Below are positions 16,493-24,436 of a stretch of 32,700 nucleotides of DNA, one piece after another (within the stretch, counting starts at the first letter, position 1; every line of letters begins with the position of its first letter). The notes under the pieces are model-generated. The model had not been told where the DNA came from, ran no database searches, and was given only the letters and a program-made list of their open reading frames with translations. Source of the DNA: Gemmatimonadota bacterium (GTDB lineage Bacteria > Gemmatimonadota > Gemmatimonadetes > Gemmatimonadales > GWC2-71-9); the NCBI GenBank assembly GCA_003220855.1, contig QHTP01000018.1:1-32700 (forward strand). The letters are read 5' to 3'. The translations under genes were made by a program, and so were the position numbers.

Positions 16493-18123
16493 GGCTCCGC
16501 CCCGTAATTCTCGAACGCGACCGTGGCGTAGTCGTCGAAGAAGCGCCTCACATCCTTCTTCACCGCCACGTCGTAGTCCGGGCGCACGGCGAGCCGCGCT
16601 CCCGCAGGCGCACGCCGCAGCTGGCCTTCCTCGACCACGATGGCCCCGCCTTTGATTACGTAGCGCGGCGCCGCGAACATCTTCGCCCGGTCGGCATCCG
16701 GTGCGTACACGGTCACGTCGGCGTCCGCGCCCGGGCCGAGATGTCCCTTGTGCGAGAGACCGAGCAGCCGGGCGGGGCCGGCGCGCGTGACGATCGCGAT
16801 CTCGCCCAGGGTGTATTCGCGAGCCAACCCGTCCAGCAGCGCGCTCCCGGCCAACAGCTTCTGGTTCACGGCTTTCAGGCGGTCGTCGCGGTAGGCGCGG
16901 TCCATCAGGAGGCGGATCAGCTCCGGATACGAAAGGAACGTCGCCCCGTTGGGATGGTCGGTCGAAAGCACCACGCGCCAGGGGTCCTGGGCCAGCAGGA
17001 ACAGCTCGAGCCCTACCGCCCACTGGAGCGCCGAAACCGCGGCCTTCTCCCGGTAGGAATAGGGAACGATGCCGCACCCCGTCTCGAGCTCGATGTCCAC
17101 GTTGACCCACTTCCGGCCGCTGCTCGCGTACAGCAGGTGTTCGACGGGGCCGTCCGCCGTGACAGTCGTGGCGGACCCGAACATCACCTGGCCCACGTCC
17201 ACGCTCACCTGGGCGTGGCCGTTCACGTACTCGATCACGTCTTTGGCGGCCGACTTCCACCCCTTCCCCCGCTCGCCCCCGTAGCTGTGAAACTGGAGAT
17301 GGGTGAAGTGCGCGCGCTGACCCGCGAGCGCCCGCATCGACTCGAGCGTGGTCGCGGCGTTGCCGGGCTGGCCCAGGTTGTTACAGTGAATGTGGACCGG
17401 GTGAGGCAGGGCGAGCGCGTTCGCCGCCCCCGCCAAGGTCTCGAGGATCTTTCGGGGCGTGACCGCGCTCGACCCGACCGCGTCGTCCAGCCCGCTCACG
17501 TTGCGGCCGCCGCCCGCCCCACCGCTCTTCCATACCGCCACGCCGCCCGGGTTCACGATCTTGATGGCGTACGCGCGGGTGACGCCCAGCAGCCAGCCCG
17601 CGTAATCGCGCGCCCGCGCCGTCTCCCCCGCGGCGATCTGGCGCAGCAGGTAATCGTCGTTGCCGAGCAGCACGAAAAAGCCTGAATCGATGAGCGGTGT
17701 GTCGTCGAGCTCGGCGTGTGCATGCCGCGCCGCAAGCGGCGCCACCGCCGCTTCCATCGCCGTGGTGTAGCCGAGTCCGGCATAGCGATACCCGGTGGCG
17801 AACGTGCTCGGTACCGTCCCGCCTGTTCCGGAGCGTGGCGGCGGGCCGTCCACCAGCCGCGGCGCCGGCGCGGGATCGGCGGCGTGCTCCTCCGGCAGCA
17901 AGCGCCGCGCGTGATTCACGCTCGACCCGGCGACGTGCGCGTGGATGTCCACCCCGCCGGGCATCACCACCATCCCGCGGACGTCGAGGCGCGGCGCGCC
18001 GGCCGGCAACTCCGCCACGATGCCGCCGCCCTCGATGCATACGTCTCGCACCACCCCGTCCACCCCATGCGCGGGGTCGTACACGGTGCCACCGGCGATC
18101 CGCAGCCGGGCGGGTGTCGTCAC
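16489..18123 (-). CDS. fhcA: Formyltransferase/hydrolase complex subunit A (metal-dependent amidohydrolase)
   Basis: GGVDIHAHVAGSSVN (HxH), KIVNPGG (candidate carboxylated Lys), HPVHIHCNNLG, THLQFHSYGG, LSTDHPNGA (Asp); GTG at 18123. Confidence 0.95.
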   Translation of the reverse strand: MTTPARLRIAGGTVYDPAHGVDGVVRDVCIEGGGIVAELPAGAPRLDVRGMVVMPGGVDIHAHVAGSSVNHARRLLPEEHAADPAPAPRLVDGPPPRSGTGGTVPSTFATGYRYAGLGYTTAMEAAVAPLAARHAHAELDDTPLIDSGFFVLLGNDDYLLRQIAAGETARARDYAGWLLGVTRAYAIKIVNPGGVAVWKSGGAGGGRNVSGLDDAVGSSAVTPRKILETLAGAANALALPHPVHIHCNNLGQPGNAATTLESMRALAGQRAHFTHLQFHSYGGERGKGWKSAAKDVIEYVNGHAQVSVDVGQVMFGSATTVTADGPVEHLLYASSGRKWVNVDIELETGCGIVPYSYREKAAVSALQWAVGLELFLLAQDPWRVVLSTDHPNGATFLSYPELIRLLMDRAYRDDRLKAVNQKLLAGSALLDGLAREYTLGEIAIVTRAGPARLLGLSHKGHLGPGADADVTVYAPDADRAKMFAAPRYVIKGGAIVVEEGQLRRAPAGARLAVRPDYDVAVKKDVRRFFDDYATVAFENYGAEP

Positions 18124-19370
18124 GCGCCACCCTCCAGTCGCTCGCGCAGCGCCCGCACCGTGGCCGTCGCGCTGCGCACGTCCTCCCCCTCCAACGCCGG
18201 CCGGAGCGGCAACGGCACGTCGTCCATGCGGAACGCCGTGCCACCCTCGTGGATGCCTGCCACCCCCGTGTCCACCGCGACGACGGGGTTCCAACCCGCG
18301 GCGCTCGCCCGCGGCCCGATCGCGACCGTGGCGACACCGGCGAGCCCCCGGGCCACGGAATCGGGCAGTGTCGCCGGCGCGCCGATCACGAGCGCCGCGT
18401 CCACCTCACCACCCGCGAGCCGTTCGGCCGCGCCGGCGTGTGGCCGGTACGTCGGGTACCCGCGCCCGAAGTCCACTGCGAACGGGAACCCCGTCTGCCA
18501 CGTGAGCACGGCGTCGGCCCCCGAGCGGTTCCCGCCGCCACGGAGCGTTGAGAGGGCACAGCGCGTGCGGCCGTTGAGGGCCTGCGCGAGCGCGATCAGG
18601 GCCTCCGCGCGGTCCGGGTCCAGGGGGATCGGGCCCGGCTCCGCGTCGGCGACCAGCGCCACATATCGCGCTTGGGTCATCTCGTGGACCAGTGCGATCG
18701 CTGGCGCGAGCGCCGCGTTGGTCCCGGCAACCCGCCCCTGGACGGTCGCGCGCATGGTGCCGAGTGCGTCGACCTCGGCATCCGGCCGGATCGCCACCCG
18801 GCCGTCCGCGTCCGCCGGCCCGCGCGCCTCGCCCAGGTCCACCGCGATGACTCGGCGGCTGCTTCTTCCCGCTGGCGCGGCGAGGCCCACGGCGTCGACG
18901 GCGTAGCGCGCGCTGTAGCGCGGATAGCGCGCGCCAGGGTCGACGCCCCAGAACACCACGAGGTCGGCGCGCTGACGCAGCTCGCCGAGGGTTGCGCCCG
19001 CGCGTCCCCGGCGCTGCGCGGCGAGCACACCCGCTCCGGCCGTACCCGCCAGGCTGTCGATCGCGCCCTGGAGGCGATCGGCGATCGCGACGGCGTCGCG
19101 CTGCACTTCGCAGGAAATGTCCCCCGCGAGATAGACGAGCGGGCGCTGCGCGTCCGTCAGAACCTTCGCCGCCTCGGCGATGGCGCGCTCGAGGGTGCCG
19201 GCGCGGCCACGTATCCGGATCTCCTGTGGGACCTGCCCGTCCCCGAACCACGCAGTGCCCAGCACGCACGCCCGTTGCGCCTCGGTGAGCCGACCGCGCT
19301 CGACCACGACCGTGATGTCGTCGCAGGCGCAGCCGCAGCCGAGGCACGTGACGTGCTCGACGGCGCTCAC
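18120..19370 (-). CDS. fhcB: Formyltransferase/hydrolase complex subunit B (FwdB-like)
   Basis: VTCLGCGCACDDITVV, RACVLGTAWFG, NGRTRCALSTLRGGGNRSGADAVLTWQTGFPFAVDFGRGYPTYRP; GTG at 19370. Confidence 0.93.
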   Translation of the reverse strand: MSAVEHVTCLGCGCACDDITVVVERGRLTEAQRACVLGTAWFGDGQVPQEIRIRGRAGTLERAIAEAAKVLTDAQRPLVYLAGDISCEVQRDAVAIADRLQGAIDSLAGTAGAGVLAAQRRGRAGATLGELRQRADLVVFWGVDPGARYPRYSARYAVDAVGLAAPAGRSSRRVIAVDLGEARGPADADGRVAIRPDAEVDALGTMRATVQGRVAGTNAALAPAIALVHEMTQARYVALVADAEPGPIPLDPDRAEALIALAQALNGRTRCALSTLRGGGNRSGADAVLTWQTGFPFAVDFGRGYPTYRPHAGAAERLAGGEVDAALVIGAPATLPDSVARGLAGVATVAIGPRASAAGWNPVVAVDTGVAGIHEGGTAFRMDDVPLPLRPALEGEDVRSATATVRALRERLEGGA

Positions 19371-20387
19371 GCGATCCTCGCGCGCTGCGCTTCCAGGGAC
19401 AGGTACAGAGTGCGGGCTCGGGCGGCGAGCGCCGCGCCGCACGCGGCCACCGTGCCCCCGCGCGCGAACAACGTGCAGATGGGATGGCCCCGCTCGATGC
19501 GTTCCCCCGGCGGAGGCACGTCGCGCACGTCGTCGTCTTCCAGCCAGCGCGCCGTCCCCTCCGGGACCAGGTCGTGTCGGGCGTAGAGGATCGCTTTCCC
19601 CACCACATCGGCCGGGCCAGGCCCGGTAAGGGCCACCTCGGGGAGGTGCCCGGCGCAGGCGCGAGCGTGCAGCTGGAAGATCGAAATCCCCCGCGCCCGC
19701 TCGACGAGCTCCATCGACGCGCAATAGCGCGGGTTCACTTCCACGGTGTAGGGCACGCCGCTGCGAGCGACGAAATCGATGCCGTTGACGCCCACGAGCC
19801 CGAACGCTTCGGTAACGGCGGTGGCGAGGCGGCACGCGTTGCCGAACAGCGGCTCATCGGGGCCGACGAGCATGCTGCCGCAGTAGCGGAAGCCGCCGGC
19901 CCCGAAACGCGGATCCCCCGCGAGGGCCTGCGACACGCCCAACGGCACCGCGCGGTGCCCGTCCGCGGCGAACACGATCGACCCCGGAGTGCCCGCCACC
20001 CGTTGCTGTAGATAGCTGCCGCGTGGCAGCGCGCCGCCCCGCCACGGCGCCACGCCGCCGCCGCCTCCCGATGCCCGCGGTTTTACGAGCCAGCGTCCCC
20101 TCGCCGCGTTGCCGCCCGGCGCCGTGGCGCGGACGGCCGGCGCAGGGAGCCCCCGCGTTTTCCAAGCTGCCCACATAGCACACCACGTCCACTCGCAGCC
20201 GGCGCGCGGCGGCGACGGCGGCGCGGATGCTGAACCGCCCGGCGCTGCGCGCCACGCTGACCGACTGCGCCCGAGCGCGCAGGTCCAGGTCGCCGAAGCC
20301 ATCCACGGCGAGCACGTCGTATCCTGCCCGCGCGGCCGATTCCGCGAACCCTCGCGTGGAGACGCCCGCGATGAGCACGCGCGTCAC
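19367..20387 (-). pseudogene. ATP-grasp protein of the H4MPT cluster, split by an apparent frameshift
   Basis: N-terminal part (MTRVLIAGVSTRGFAESAARAGYDVLAVDGFGDLDL...VVCYVGSLENAG) in one frame from GTG 20387; C-terminal ATP-grasp part (GLPAPAVRATAPGGNAARGRWLVKPRASGGGGGV...VNGIDFVARSGVPYTVEVNPRYCASMELVERARG) in another frame ending 19367. Frame switch near 20150-20154. Confidence 0.8.
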
Positions 20388-21475
20388 GCGGGCCCCCCCT
20401 CCAGCCGGCGACGTGCTCGCTCGCGCGGGATGACGTAGAGATGGTCGAGCACCGTGCCCCGCGCCTCACGAATCGCGAGGAGCTCGACGAGCTCCCGGTT
20501 GGCACCGCCGGCGAGCCCGTCGGCCAGGAGTGCCGCTCCCTGGGCGCCCTCTTTGGCGGTCCGGGCGAATCCCTCGAGCAGCCGGGTGGGCGCGAACGAG
20601 CTGAGCCGCTGACGGATCGCGTGGCTGACGCCCTCGACCTGCGCGAGCCGACCGGACAGCACGAATTCTTTCGGGGAGGGGACCGATGCGGCCAGCGCCA
20701 CCGCCGTCTTTACGGCGCCCTCGACGAAGGCCTCCCATGCGGTCTGCTCGGCCGGCGTCGCCGGATGCGCCAGCCGTTCGGGGGACGTGCTCGCCTCGTC
20801 CCACCCGGCGACGGCCGCGGCGCCGCCCTGGAACAGGAGCGCCTTGGACACCTCTCCCGCGAGGTACGCGACTTCGCCGTCGAGCGCGCCTGCGGCGCGA
20901 AAGCCGAGCGGCCCGGCCGTGCCTCCCACCCCATCCACGATCCGACCTCCCGCCACCGCGACGGCAGCGGTGAACGCGCCGCCCAGCTCGAGCAGCACGA
21001 GCGACACCGTAGCGAGCGGTCGCCCGGACTGCCGAGCCTGCTGTGTGATCGCCAGCGCCACGGCGCAGACCTTGTCGGCCGTGCCCATGTCGACCCGGTT
21101 CACCTTGCGATGCACCGCCACGGTGGGGAGGTGCACCACCCCCGGCGTGAGGACCACCGGCAGCCGGGAGCGCGCCAGGGCGCGCACGAGGGCACGGAGC
21201 CCGCCGATGCCCCCGCGCTCGTGGGGAGCGGCGAGGAACGCGAGACGCAGATCTTCGTCCGTGGCGTCCTGCGCGCGGGTCAGGGGGAGGCCGTACCCGG
21301 ACGGTCCCGCCACGAGGTCGAGGGGGCCGGCTGCCTCGAGCTCGAGGATGAAGCGCGCCGGATCGGCCAAGGCCTCCGCGGTCGGCCAGGAGCGGTCGAG
21401 AAACACGCGACCCTGGTCCAGCCCGCAGAGATCGATGCTCACCGTCCCCGGGTCGATACCGATGACGCGGGGCAT
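20384..21475 (-). CDS. DUF1464-family (ASKHA-like) protein
   Basis: MPRVIGIDPGTVSIDLCGLDQGRVFLDRS, DLVAGPSGYGLPLT, VHLPTVAVHRKVNRVDMGTADKVCAVALAI, EFVLSGRLAQ. Confidence 0.82.
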   Translation of the reverse strand: MPRVIGIDPGTVSIDLCGLDQGRVFLDRSWPTAEALADPARFILELEAAGPLDLVAGPSGYGLPLTRAQDATDEDLRLAFLAAPHERGGIGGLRALVRALARSRLPVVLTPGVVHLPTVAVHRKVNRVDMGTADKVCAVALAITQQARQSGRPLATVSLVLLELGGAFTAAVAVAGGRIVDGVGGTAGPLGFRAAGALDGEVAYLAGEVSKALLFQGGAAAVAGWDEASTSPERLAHPATPAEQTAWEAFVEGAVKTAVALAASVPSPKEFVLSGRLAQVEGVSHAIRQRLSSFAPTRLLEGFARTAKEGAQGAALLADGLAGGANRELVELLAIREARGTVLDHLYVIPRERARRRLEGGPA

Positions 21476-21479
21476 CGGA

Positions 21480-22358
21480 TCACTGCTTCGGCGCCATCAA
21501 CTCCCGCGCGACGTCGGCGATGGTCTCCGCGTCCAGCACGAGGTCGTTGCGCTCGAACAGGCGGGCGATGCACGCCTTGTGCACCTTCATCTTGAGGTTT
21601 CCGATGGCGAGTGCACCCAGGCACACCACGCCGTCTTTCGTCACGCCATCGTCCATCACCTCCACCCCCTCGATGCCGAGCGGGGGAACCGCGTTCACGT
21701 CCGCCACCACCTTGAGTCCGGGCCGGTTGGCCCACGCCCGCTTCGGGACCAGCATCACTCCCGCGGGGCCGGCGTTGAGCAGCAGCTCCGCGCGCTCGCA
21801 CGCGCGGACGGCCTCGCTCGCGTCCGCCATCGCGATGGCGCGCACCTTCCCGCCGAACCGCTTGAGCACGAGATCGCGGGCCCGCTCTCCCGCGTCGGCC
21901 TTGCGCGACGTGATGCACACGTCCGCGCCCGCCTTGGCGAACAGCCCGGCGGCGCGAATCCCCACCGGCCCGGTGCCCGCGACGATCAGGACCCGCGTGC
22001 CGCGCACCTCACCTCCCCCGGCCGCCTGCACCATCTTCGCCACCGCGGCGACCGCTGTCGTGTTGGACCCGTTCGAATCCAGCATCGCGGACACCGTGAA
22101 GGGCTTGAACATCGCTTTCGTCGCGGCGGCGAGCAGCTGCTCACCCACGGCGATGTCCGCGCCTCCGACGAACACGGCGGAGCTCTTCAAGTCCTTGGGA
22201 CCGCGTGTGAAGATGCAGCCGTGGATCAGGTCGCGGACGTCGGCGTCGGTCACGCCGCCGTAGCTCATCACCTCATCGGCGCCGCCGTCGTACGCGACCA
22301 CCCGATCGAACACGCTCGGCAGCCTGGAGCTGACGAGCTGCAGCAGCAGCTTACGCAT
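21480..22358 (-). CDS. mtdB: NAD(P)-dependent methylene-H4MPT dehydrogenase
   Basis: KLLLQLVSSRLPSVFDRVVAYDGGADEVMSYGGVT, SAMLDSNGSNTTAVAAV, VLIVAGTGPVGIRAAGLFAKAGADVCITSRK; ATG at 22358. Confidence 0.95.
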   Translation of the reverse strand: MRKLLLQLVSSRLPSVFDRVVAYDGGADEVMSYGGVTDADVRDLIHGCIFTRGPKDLKSSAVFVGGADIAVGEQLLAAATKAMFKPFTVSAMLDSNGSNTTAVAAVAKMVQAAGGGEVRGTRVLIVAGTGPVGIRAAGLFAKAGADVCITSRKADAGERARDLVLKRFGGKVRAIAMADASEAVRACERAELLLNAGPAGVMLVPKRAWANRPGLKVVADVNAVPPLGIEGVEVMDDGVTKDGVVCLGALAIGNLKMKVHKACIARLFERNDLVLDAETIADVARELMAPKQ

Positions 22359-22403
22359 CAGGACGCACGCTCCACGGTGAGTCGGCGTAGGGTTCGAAAC
22401 GCA

Positions 22404-22432
22404 GTCGAGGGGCGGCAGCCCCGCCCCTCGAC
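22404..22432 (-). terminator. Perfect 12-bp hairpin between fae and mtdB; candidate attenuator or mRNA-stability element
   Basis: GTCGAGGGGCGG (22404-22415) - CAGCC - CCGCCCCTCGAC (22421-22432), about 26 nt after the fae stop; followed on minus by TGCGTTTCG. Confidence 0.65.
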
Positions 22433-22458
22433 GTGGACTCGCGGGACTCCCGGAGCGA

Positions 22459-22974
22459 TCAGCCCTTGTCCGCGCCACCCGCGAATGGATGTGTCGCCGT
22501 CTTCGCCTGGGAGATCACCTGGTCGATCTTCGGCTGCCCCTTGAGGGCGCGCTCGATGGACTCCTTCACCGCCCGATAGTTGAAGTCGTAGATTTTCTTG
22601 TCGTTCTTCGCCTCCCAGTGGATGAACACCCCCACCAGGATGCAATAGTCGTCCACTTTGTCCCGCGGGATGATCCCGGACGACACGCTGTCCACCACCG
22701 CGCGCGCCACCGCCGCCTGCGCCGGGCCGAACATCTGCACGGCCTGCGTGGCGTTCTTGATGGTGACCTTGTTGAAGAGGAGCGTGTCGGGCTTGGCCGG
22801 CAGGTTGGGCGTGACGACGGCGAGGAGCTTGGTGAAACCGTCGGTGTTGTTCGCCAACGTGCTGACGAAGGCGTGCCCCGCGTGGCCCGACTTCGACCCG
22901 ATGATCAGGTCGATGTGGGCGACCTCATTCCCGTCGCCTACCAGAGACTCGCCAAGGAAGAAATCCGCTGCCAT
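22459..22974 (-). CDS. fae: Formaldehyde-activating enzyme
   Basis: [97 protein letters not shown]. Confidence 0.97.
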   Translation of the reverse strand: MAADFFLGESLVGDGNEVAHIDLIIGSKSGHAGHAFVSTLANNTDGFTKLLAVVTPNLPAKPDTLLFNKVTIKNATQAVQMFGPAQAAVARAVVDSVSSGIIPRDKVDDYCILVGVFIHWEAKNDKKIYDFNYRAVKESIERALKGQPKIDQVISQAKTATHPFAGGADKG

Positions 22975-23128
22975 AACTACCTCCCGATTCGGATGGGGTC
23001 CACGAGTTCACTGCCGGCCGTCACGAATGCGGTGTTGAGAGCAGCGTGGCCAGAGGGGTGTGGAGAGCCACGCCGTCCCGCGTCTGCGGGTAGCTCCTAC
23101 TGAACCGTATCGATGGAGTGCTAACCTG

Positions 23129-23145
23129 CCCGCCGCTCCGGCGGG
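23129..23145 (-). terminator. GC-rich hairpin downstream of the 66-aa gene; possible terminator
   Basis: CCCGCCG-CTC-CGGCGGG, 7-bp perfect stem, 3-nt loop; no U-tract. Confidence 0.35.
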
Positions 23146-23191
23146 TGTCAAGGCCGCGCAGCGGGGCCGCCAAATGGAACTCTTTCGGGTG

Positions 23192-23392
23192 TTATGGCGG
23201 CGCCGCGCCCCCGGTGGCGACGCGCCACACCTCGTCCGCCAGCCATTCCAGGCGCTGCTGCGCGTAGTCGAGCTCGGCGGGCGTCATCTCCTTCGCGCGC
23301 CGCACGAGCGCGCGCGTGTGGGCGAGCAGATCGTCCAGCACTTCGCGCAGCGGCCGGTTGTGGCGCCGCTCCGCCCGCGGCCGCGGACTCAT
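23192..23392 (-). CDS. Small hypothetical protein (66 aa)
   Basis: MSPRPRAERRHNRPLREVLDDLLAHTRALVRRAKEMTPAELDYAQQRLEWLADEVWRVATGGAAPP; ATG at 23392 overlaps the stop of the zincin gene by 4 nt. Confidence 0.65.
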   Translation of the reverse strand: MSPRPRAERRHNRPLREVLDDLLAHTRALVRRAKEMTPAELDYAQQRLEWLADEVWRVATGGAAPP

Positions 23393-24333
23393 GCGCTCTG
23401 CATGCCCAACGCGCGCTCCTCCGACTTGCGCAGCTCCGCCGTCGCGGCGCGCAGTGCCGACGCGATGCCCCGTTCGGCGAGGTAGCTCTCCACCAGCCGC
23501 AGGCCGAGATAGTAGCCCGCCCGCTCCGGCAGCATGCGACCGCCCATCATCCGGGCCGCCGGGCTCATGCCCCCCGACAGGAAACGCAGCCGCAGGCCCA
23601 GCCCCGACTCGTCGAGCAGCGGCGCGGCCGCGCGCCGCAGGAAGGCGTCGAGCTCGCGGGTGCGCCGGTACTGGCGTCGCGTGTAGCCGAAGTACTCCCA
23701 CGGCTCGAACCCGGGCGCGACCGCCTGCGCCCCGGCCACTGCCAGCCCCTCGTTCACGAGCAGCTCGCGCAAGCTCGCCCGGCTCCCAGTGTCCCAGAAG
23801 TCGTAATGCCCGCGCAGGTCCGCCACCAGGCGCCGCAGGTCGGCGCGGCTCGACGGCGACGTGTAGCGCACCGCGTGCGCCACCTCGTGCGCGATCCAGA
23901 GCGGCAACAGGTGCGGCGCGAGTCCCATGCCGTAGGTCTGCGGGTTGGCGCGGCCGGTGAAGTGTTCGAGGCAGACGAACGCGATGCCACGCCCCCCCAC
24001 CACCAGCTCCCCCGCGTTGGCTGCCCCGACGCCGACCATCAGGTAGAGGTCGACGGGGCAGTCCGCTTCGAACTGCTCGAGCGCGCGGCTGAGCGCCTCG
24101 TCGGCGATGGCAGCGACGTCCACGTCCTCGAGCAGCCGCTCGAGATCGGCGCGCTCCGCGCGCAGCGCCGCCGCGATCACCCGCTCCGCGTGGGGCGAGG
24201 TCGGATCGAGGACGTAGTTGTGCCAGTAGCTCTGCAGTACGGGCTTGTGCCGGTCGAGATAGTCGTGATAGGCCGCAGGGGGGTCGGGCGCGGCGAGCAC
24301 CGCGAGGAACTCCGGCACGAGGTTGACGAGCAT
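23389..24333 (-). CDS. Predicted zinc-dependent protease-like protein (HExxH, possibly DUF2268-like)
   Basis: LPLWIAHEVAHAVRYTSPSS (HEVAH) plus downstream LRELLVNEGLAVAGA glutamate motif (gluzincin-like). Confidence 0.75.
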   Translation of the reverse strand: MLVNLVPEFLAVLAAPDPPAAYHDYLDRHKPVLQSYWHNYVLDPTSPHAERVIAAALRAERADLERLLEDVDVAAIADEALSRALEQFEADCPVDLYLMVGVGAANAGELVVGGRGIAFVCLEHFTGRANPQTYGMGLAPHLLPLWIAHEVAHAVRYTSPSSRADLRRLVADLRGHYDFWDTGSRASLRELLVNEGLAVAGAQAVAPGFEPWEYFGYTRRQYRRTRELDAFLRRAAAPLLDESGLGLRLRFLSGGMSPAARMMGGRMLPERAGYYLGLRLVESYLAERGIASALRAATAELRKSEERALGMQSA

Positions 24334-24415
24334 GGAGCGGCCGGCCCCAATTTGGGAATCGGCCCCGCCGGAGACAAGCGCGCGCCCGTTGCAGGGCGCC
24401 TTGACTTTTCCCGGT

Positions 24416-24430
24416 CCGGCTCTCAGCCGG
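24416..24430 (-). terminator. Hairpin just after the rhomboid gene; weak terminator candidate
   Basis: CCGGCT-CTC-AGCCGG, followed on the minus strand by ACCGGGAAAAG. Confidence 0.4.
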
Positions 24431-24436
24431 TGTCGC

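Noticed and set aside
20441-21595. 384-aa plus-strand ORF
   Set aside because: Antisense of the DUF1464 gene; no family signature.
23116-23124. GAGTGCTAA / TTAGCACTC, identical to one arm of the HrcA CIRCE element
   Set aside because: The partner arm at the required 9-nt spacing (GGTTCAGTA) does not match, so this is only a half-site and plausible by chance; no heat-shock gene adjacent.
23146-23151. TTGACA on the minus strand upstream of fae as a -35 box
   Set aside because: No acceptable -10 at 16-18 nt, and a GC-rich hairpin occupies the spacer; not called as a promoter.
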